Assembly: GCA_964437445.1 (NCBI GenBank)
Contig: CAYTGR010000062.1
Span: 1 to 25,089, forward strand
DNA from: CAYTGR01 sp964437445
GTDB lineage: Bacteria > Chloroflexota > Anaerolineae > B4-G1 > SLSP01
Reading direction: 5' to 3'
Length of the DNA: 25,089 bases
Position 1 is the first letter of the stretch. Each line of letters starts with the position of its first letter. A program made the position numbers and the translations under genes. Below the pieces are notes generated by a model, which saw only the letters and a program-made list of their open reading frames with translations, was not told the DNA's origin and did not search any database. Positions 21,086 to 25,089 of the stretch are shown one piece after another.

Positions 21086-24000
21086 ATGACGAATCCACTT
21101 CAAGTCTATCTTTCAACATTGGAGCAAGACATAAAACAGGGGCAGGCCACTGAGCACACGCACCGTCCCACTTTGAAGGCGCTTCTTGAGTCGTTGGCCC
21201 CTGAAGTTAAGGCAATCAATGAGCCGAAGCGGATTGCTTGCGGTGCGCCTGACTTGGCTGTGCTCAAAAGTGGACTGCTGGTCGGCCATGTGGAGGCCAA
21301 AGATGTGGGCGTGGCGCTGGATGAGGTGGAGCGCTCCCCGCAGTTGAAGCGTTATCGGGACGCGCTGGAAAACCTGGTGCTCACCGATTATCTGGAGTTC
21401 CGGCTTTACGTTAAAGGGGAGCGGCGCGCGGTGGCGCGGCTGGCCGAGCCGGATAAGCAGGGCCGGCTCAAAGCGACAAAAGGCGGCGCGCAGGCCGTGG
21501 CGGCCTTGTTGGCCGACTTTCTATCGTATGCTCCCCAGCCGATCACGACGCCCCGCGAACTGGCCGAGCGGATGGCGCGGCTGACGCATCTCATTCGTGA
21601 GATTGTGGTGCGGGCGTTTGAACAAGACGCGGCCTCTGATATGCTCCAGGATTGGCGCAAAGCCTTTGCCGAGGTGCTGGTAGCGGAATTGGATCAACCG
21701 GAGAAGTTGGGCGAGTTCGCCGATATGTTCGCGCAAACGTTGGCTTACGGCCTTTTTTCTGCCCGTGTGATGGATACAACCCCCAGTTTCACCCGCCAAG
21801 AGGCACAGGCACTCATTCCCAAGACCAACCCTTTCCTGCGTAAGTTCTTTTTCTACATCACCGGCCCTGACCTGGAAGACGAGCCCTACGCCGGGCTGGT
21901 GGAAGACTTGGTGCAATTGTTGGCCCATACCGATATGGGCGCGGTGTTGGCCGATTTCGGCAAACGTACCCGGCAGGATGACCCTGTTGTCCATTTCTAC
22001 GAGACGTTCCTGACGGCTTACGACCCGGCGTTGCGGGAGATGCGCGGCGTTTATTACACGCCAGCGCCGGTGGTCTCGTTCATTGTGCGCTCGGTGGATG
22101 CGCTGCTCAAAAGTCGCTTTGGCCTGCCGGCAGGCCTCGCCGATACGACCAAAGTAACGGTTAAGAATACCGACCCTGGCCTGCGGGTCAAGGGGAAGGC
22201 GAAAGAGGTACGCAAAACCACCGAGATGCACAAAGTCCTGGTCCTGGATCCGGCGACCGGAACGGGTACGTTCCTTTACGCGGTGGTGGATTTGATCCGC
22301 ACGCAATTCTTGCAGGCCGGCAACGCTGGCATGTGGTCGGGCTACGTGCGTGAGCATTTGCTGCCCCGGCTCTTTGGCTTTGAATTGTTGATGGCTCCTT
22401 ACGCGGTCGCGCACTTCAAACTGGCGATGCAGTTGGCCGGCCAAGACCTGGAGCCGGTGCAGCGCGCGGCCTGGGCCTACGACTTCGCCAGCGACGAGCG
22501 CATCCAGATCTACCTGACCAATGCTCTGGAAGCGCCACACGAGCATACCGGGTTGCCGCTCTTCACCCAATTTATCGCCGACGAGAGCGCCGCTGCCGAT
22601 GAAGTTAAGCAGGTGCTTCCCATTATGGTGGTGTTGGGCAATCCACCCTACTCAGGCCATTCGGCCAACAAAGGCGCATGGATAGACGGCTTGCTCAAAG
22701 GGCAATTGCCCGATGGTAGCAAGGTGCGCGGGTACTACGAAGTGGACGGCCATCCGCTGGGGGAGCGCAATCCTAAATGGCTGCAAGACGACTACGTGAA
22801 GTTTATCCGCTTCGGCCAGTGGCGCATTACCCAGACCGGCGCGGGGATTCTGGCGTTTATCAGCAATAATGGATACCTGGATAACCCCACGTTTCGCGGG
22901 ATGCGCCAGGCGTTGCGGGAAACCTTCAGCGAGATTTATATCCTGGACCTGCATGGCAGCGCCCGCAAGAAGGAGGCCGCACCCGACGGCACACCAGACG
23001 AGAATGTTTTTGACATCATGCAGGGGGTCGCCATCGCGTTGTTTGTGAAGGAGCCGGGCAAACGAGGGCCGGCAAAAGTCTATCACGCCGACCTGTGGGG
23101 CCGGCGCGAAGAGAAGTACCGCCGGTTATGGGAGATGGATGCTGACAGCGCACCCTGGGAAGCCCTTGAGCCGCAAGCGCCGTTCTATTTGTTTGTGCCG
23201 CAAAATGTTGATCTTTTGATGGAATATCAACAAGGTCACAAAGCAACTGAGACTTTCCTGGTCAATGTTTTAGGCTTTCAGACTCACCGCGATGATTTTG
23301 CCATTGCTTTTGACCGGTCTGAGATTGAAAGGCGCATTATAGTGTTGCGGGAGGAACAATTTTCCGACGCGGAGTTGGAGGGACGTTTTGGAGTAGCAGA
23401 TACTCCTGGCTGGCAGATGGCGAGAGTTCGTCGGGAGTTGCGTGCAAATCCTGAGTGGCAAAAACCTATTATTCAGTGTATGTACCGTCCTTTTGATCTC
23501 CGCTGGTGTTATTTCAGCACAGTAGTAATGGATCGTCCACGTCGAGAATTGTTAGATCATGTGGCCGGGCAAAATAATTCGACATTATTACTTATCCGAC
23601 AAATGCAAGATAATATTTCTTACTCGCACATCCTCATAGCTAATACTCCAACAATTGATCGGACCTTTGCTTGTTCCAGAGGAGCGGCTTCCGTCTTTCC
23701 ACTTTATCTCTATCCAGAATCCAAAACCGCTAGACTCTTTGACGCAGCGTCTGCCTGGCCGCCTGATCCGGCGCATGGCAACCGCGTTCCCAACCTCGCG
23801 CCCGCTTTTGTCAAGGCGCTGGAGAGCAGCCTGGGCCTGACGTTCAGCCCTATCCAGTCAGCAATCACCCCCGCCTCCGAGTTCGGCCCGGAAGACATTC
23901 TGCACTATTGCTACGCTACCCTGCACAGCCCCACCTATCGCACGCGCTACGCTGAATTCCTCAAGATAGATTTCCCGCGCGTCCCGCTCACCGCTGACCC

Positions 24001-24376
24001 GGCGTTGTTCTGGCGGCTGGTCGCGCTGGGGCGTGACCTGGCGGCCTTCCACCTGCTGGAGCATCCACAGGTCAGCCGCTTTATCACGCGGTATCCCGTC
24101 CCTGGCAATAACCAGGTAGACAAGGGGTATCCTAAGTACGCTGCCGAGCGCGTGTTGATTAATCCGACGCAATACTTTGAGGGGGTCCCGGAGTCGGTAT
24201 GGAAGTTCCAGGTCGGCGGCTATCAGGTGCTGGATAAATGGCTCAAAGATCGGCGCGGGCGGTTGCTCACGTTTGACGACCTGGCACACTATCAGAAGGT
24301 TGTCGTTGCGCTGGCGGAGACGATGCGGATTATGGATGAGATTGATGCAGTCATTCCAGGGTGGCCGTTGCGGTGA
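21086..24376 (+). CDS. Type ISP/IIG-like single-chain restriction-modification enzyme
   Basis: 1096 residues. The N-terminus carries a PD-(D/E)xK-like nuclease site: Asp56 in 'GAPDL' and 'VEAKD' with Glu70 and Lys72. A helical connector follows to about 310. Then 'MRGVYYTPAPVVSFIV' (motif X region), 'LDPATGTGTFLYAVV' with D388 (motif I) and 'LGNPPYSGHSANKG' with NPPY 519-522 (motif IV), an N6-adenine methyltransferase. The C-terminal 550 residues resemble the Type ISP specificity region ('MYRPFDLRWCYFSTVVMD'). Classical Type ISP enzymes such as LlaGI also have an SF2 helicase between nuclease and methyltransferase; none is visible here, so cleavage without translocation is likely. The ribosome site (AAAGG) is weak. 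GC is lower than in the replicon block and drops further in about 23190-23750, within the C-terminal specificity region. Confidence 0.85.
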   Translation: MTNPLQVYLSTLEQDIKQGQATEHTHRPTLKALLESLAPEVKAINEPKRIACGAPDLAVLKSGLLVGHVEAKDVGVALDEVERSPQLKRYRDALENLVLTDYLEFRLYVKGERRAVARLAEPDKQGRLKATKGGAQAVAALLADFLSYAPQPITTPRELAERMARLTHLIREIVVRAFEQDAASDMLQDWRKAFAEVLVAELDQPEKLGEFADMFAQTLAYGLFSARVMDTTPSFTRQEAQALIPKTNPFLRKFFFYITGPDLEDEPYAGLVEDLVQLLAHTDMGAVLADFGKRTRQDDPVVHFYETFLTAYDPALREMRGVYYTPAPVVSFIVRSVDALLKSRFGLPAGLADTTKVTVKNTDPGLRVKGKAKEVRKTTEMHKVLVLDPATGTGTFLYAVVDLIRTQFLQAGNAGMWSGYVREHLLPRLFGFELLMAPYAVAHFKLAMQLAGQDLEPVQRAAWAYDFASDERIQIYLTNALEAPHEHTGLPLFTQFIADESAAADEVKQVLPIMVVLGNPPYSGHSANKGAWIDGLLKGQLPDGSKVRGYYEVDGHPLGERNPKWLQDDYVKFIRFGQWRITQTGAGILAFISNNGYLDNPTFRGMRQALRETFSEIYILDLHGSARKKEAAPDGTPDENVFDIMQGVAIALFVKEPGKRGPAKVYHADLWGRREEKYRRLWEMDADSAPWEALEPQAPFYLFVPQNVDLLMEYQQGHKATETFLVNVLGFQTHRDDFAIAFDRSEIERRIIVLREEQFSDAELEGRFGVADTPGWQMARVRRELRANPEWQKPIIQCMYRPFDLRWCYFSTVVMDRPRRELLDHVAGQNNSTLLLIRQMQDNISYSHILIANTPTIDRTFACSRGAASVFPLYLYPESKTARLFDAASAWPPDPAHGNRVPNLAPAFVKALESSLGLTFSPIQSAITPASEFGPEDILHYCYATLHSPTYRTRYAEFLKIDFPRVPLTADPALFWRLVALGRDLAAFHLLEHPQVSRFITRYPVPGNNQVDKGYPKYAAERVLINPTQYFEGVPESVWKFQVGGYQVLDKWLKDRRGRLLTFDDLAHYQKVVVALAETMRIMDEIDAVIPGWPLR

Positions 24377-24391
24377 TCATCAGGAGTGGTT

Positions 24392-25089
24392 ATGGGTGAT
24401 TTGATTGCCAATTTCCTGACCTTTTTCCAGGCTACGTTTTTCTGGCAGGTGGTTTATGGTGTACTGTCCCCTATCTGGAATGATGTAGTCGGTCGTATTT
24501 TTATTCTAACAACCTTCTCTTATCTTATCGGGTTTTCAGTTTACGTAGGATACTTAGGGTATTTTGCGGGTGGATTTGGCAGCCTGTCGCTTAACCGTTT
24601 GGGGATTCAGATCAGTGATTTAATAACCTTGTTTCCCTCAGCGGCAATCACTGTGGTGCGAGTCATACAGGCCAGCTTTGTAAAAACATTCGTTAAGATC
24701 TGCGTTTTTGTACTTTATCACTTATCCGCGATTTTTATAGGAGTCATTATAGCTTTGGGGTTTAGCAAGGGATATGCTCGGCAAATAAATGAGGATTGGA
24801 CGCCAATTGTTGCTCAAGCAGGTGCTTTCATTTTCATGGTGGGCGCAATTTCATCAACCTCGTTTCGTTCGCTAAAAATCAAAAATGCTGTTTTAACATG
24901 GGTAGTACTGTGGTTAATGGAGACATTAGGAATTTTTCTATTTGCGATTACCATTGAACCTTCAACTTCAAACATACCCATAAATTCAACAACGTCGCAA
25001 CCAGGGATAATTGGGCTCGTCTCCAAGTTGCTATTAGAATTTAGCACTTTCGTATTCGCGATTTATTTGGTCTTTTTGCTGCCTCTGAT
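24392..25089 (+). CDS. Multi-pass membrane protein, runs off the window
   Basis: The ATG at 24392, 15 bases after the restriction-modification stop and preceded by AGGAG, opens a frame that stays open to the window end (232 codons so far). The product is dominated by hydrophobic segments: about residues 14-32 (FFWQVVYGVLSPIW), 38-62 (IFILTTFSYLIGFSVYVGYL), 100-122 (ICVFVLYHLSAIFIGVIIAL), 140-155, 165-190 and 210-232. No enzyme or transporter motif recognised. Low GC, AT-rich codons, like the left edge. The close spacing suggests cotranscription with the restriction-modification gene; a membrane effector or transporter are both possible. Confidence 0.7.
   Translation, partial: MGDLIANFLTFFQATFFWQVVYGVLSPIWNDVVGRIFILTTFSYLIGFSVYVGYLGYFAGGFGSLSLNRLGIQISDLITLFPSAAITVVRVIQASFVKTFVKICVFVLYHLSAIFIGVIIALGFSKGYARQINEDWTPIVAQAGAFIFMVGAISSTSFRSLKIKNAVLTWVVLWLMETLGIFLFAITIEPSTSNIPINSTTSQPGIIGLVSKLLLEFSTFVFAIYLVFLLPL

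Noticed and set aside
17073..24376. A combined DISARM or BREX defence island
   Set aside because: The helicase fusion and the Type ISP-like enzyme are separated by a terminator, a gene-free segment and a composition change, and signature partner genes of those systems are absent.

Overview
The window is about 25 kb of mostly GC-rich bacterial DNA carrying three runs of exactly 100 N (6157-6256, 8822-8921, 10115-10214), so it is a scaffold and genes touching the gaps cannot be fully read. My impression is a replicon module (plasmid, integrative element or phage-plasmid) of an uncultured bacterium, perhaps Chloroflexota. That taxonomic guess rests only on general protein style and is weak. Every gene I support is on the + strand.

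Layout. The left edge (1-1626) has lower GC and a different style: a broken M23 peptidase and a TolB/PD40-type lipoprotein. A strong sigma70-type promoter (1692-1720) then leads into about 750 bases of gene-free DNA dense with hairpins (1732-2470). A long run of tightly packed genes follows to 20456: a protein with an SSB-like C-terminal tip, a DNA polymerase III beta clamp, RadC, a PP-loop (PAPS reductase-like) enzyme, a primase-polymerase, a DUF6884-like protein, several small zinc-ribbon and unknown proteins, and a 1127-residue methyltransferase/SNF2-helicase fusion. Between the PP-loop and primase-polymerase parts lies an AT-rich array of 73-bp repeats bounded by 33-bp direct repeats (12603-12900), a good candidate replication origin. 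The right edge (20.5-25.1 kb) changes style again: a promoter-terminator pair enclosing a possible small RNA of about 150 nt, a single-chain Type ISP-like restriction-modification enzyme, and a multi-pass membrane protein running off the end.

How it fits together. Clamp, primase-polymerase, SSB-like protein, helicase fusion and putative origin suggest an element supplying part of its own replisome. Several of its proteins carry short peptides resembling the beta-clamp-binding pentapeptide, including the C-terminal tip QLALF of the 9912 gene. Three blocks (2507-4032, 4170-9040, 9302-20456) end in the same composite element: a 5-bp hairpin with a UNCG tetraloop, exactly six bases, then a terminator-like stem beginning AAA and ending TTT. 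Many genes are also preceded by a two-tier GC hairpin of fixed shape but unrelated sequence. These RNA-level patterns, the 1.7-2.5 kb structured region and the putative origin are the most novel signals. No tRNA, rRNA, CRISPR array, integrase, transposase, relaxase or capsid gene was recognised.
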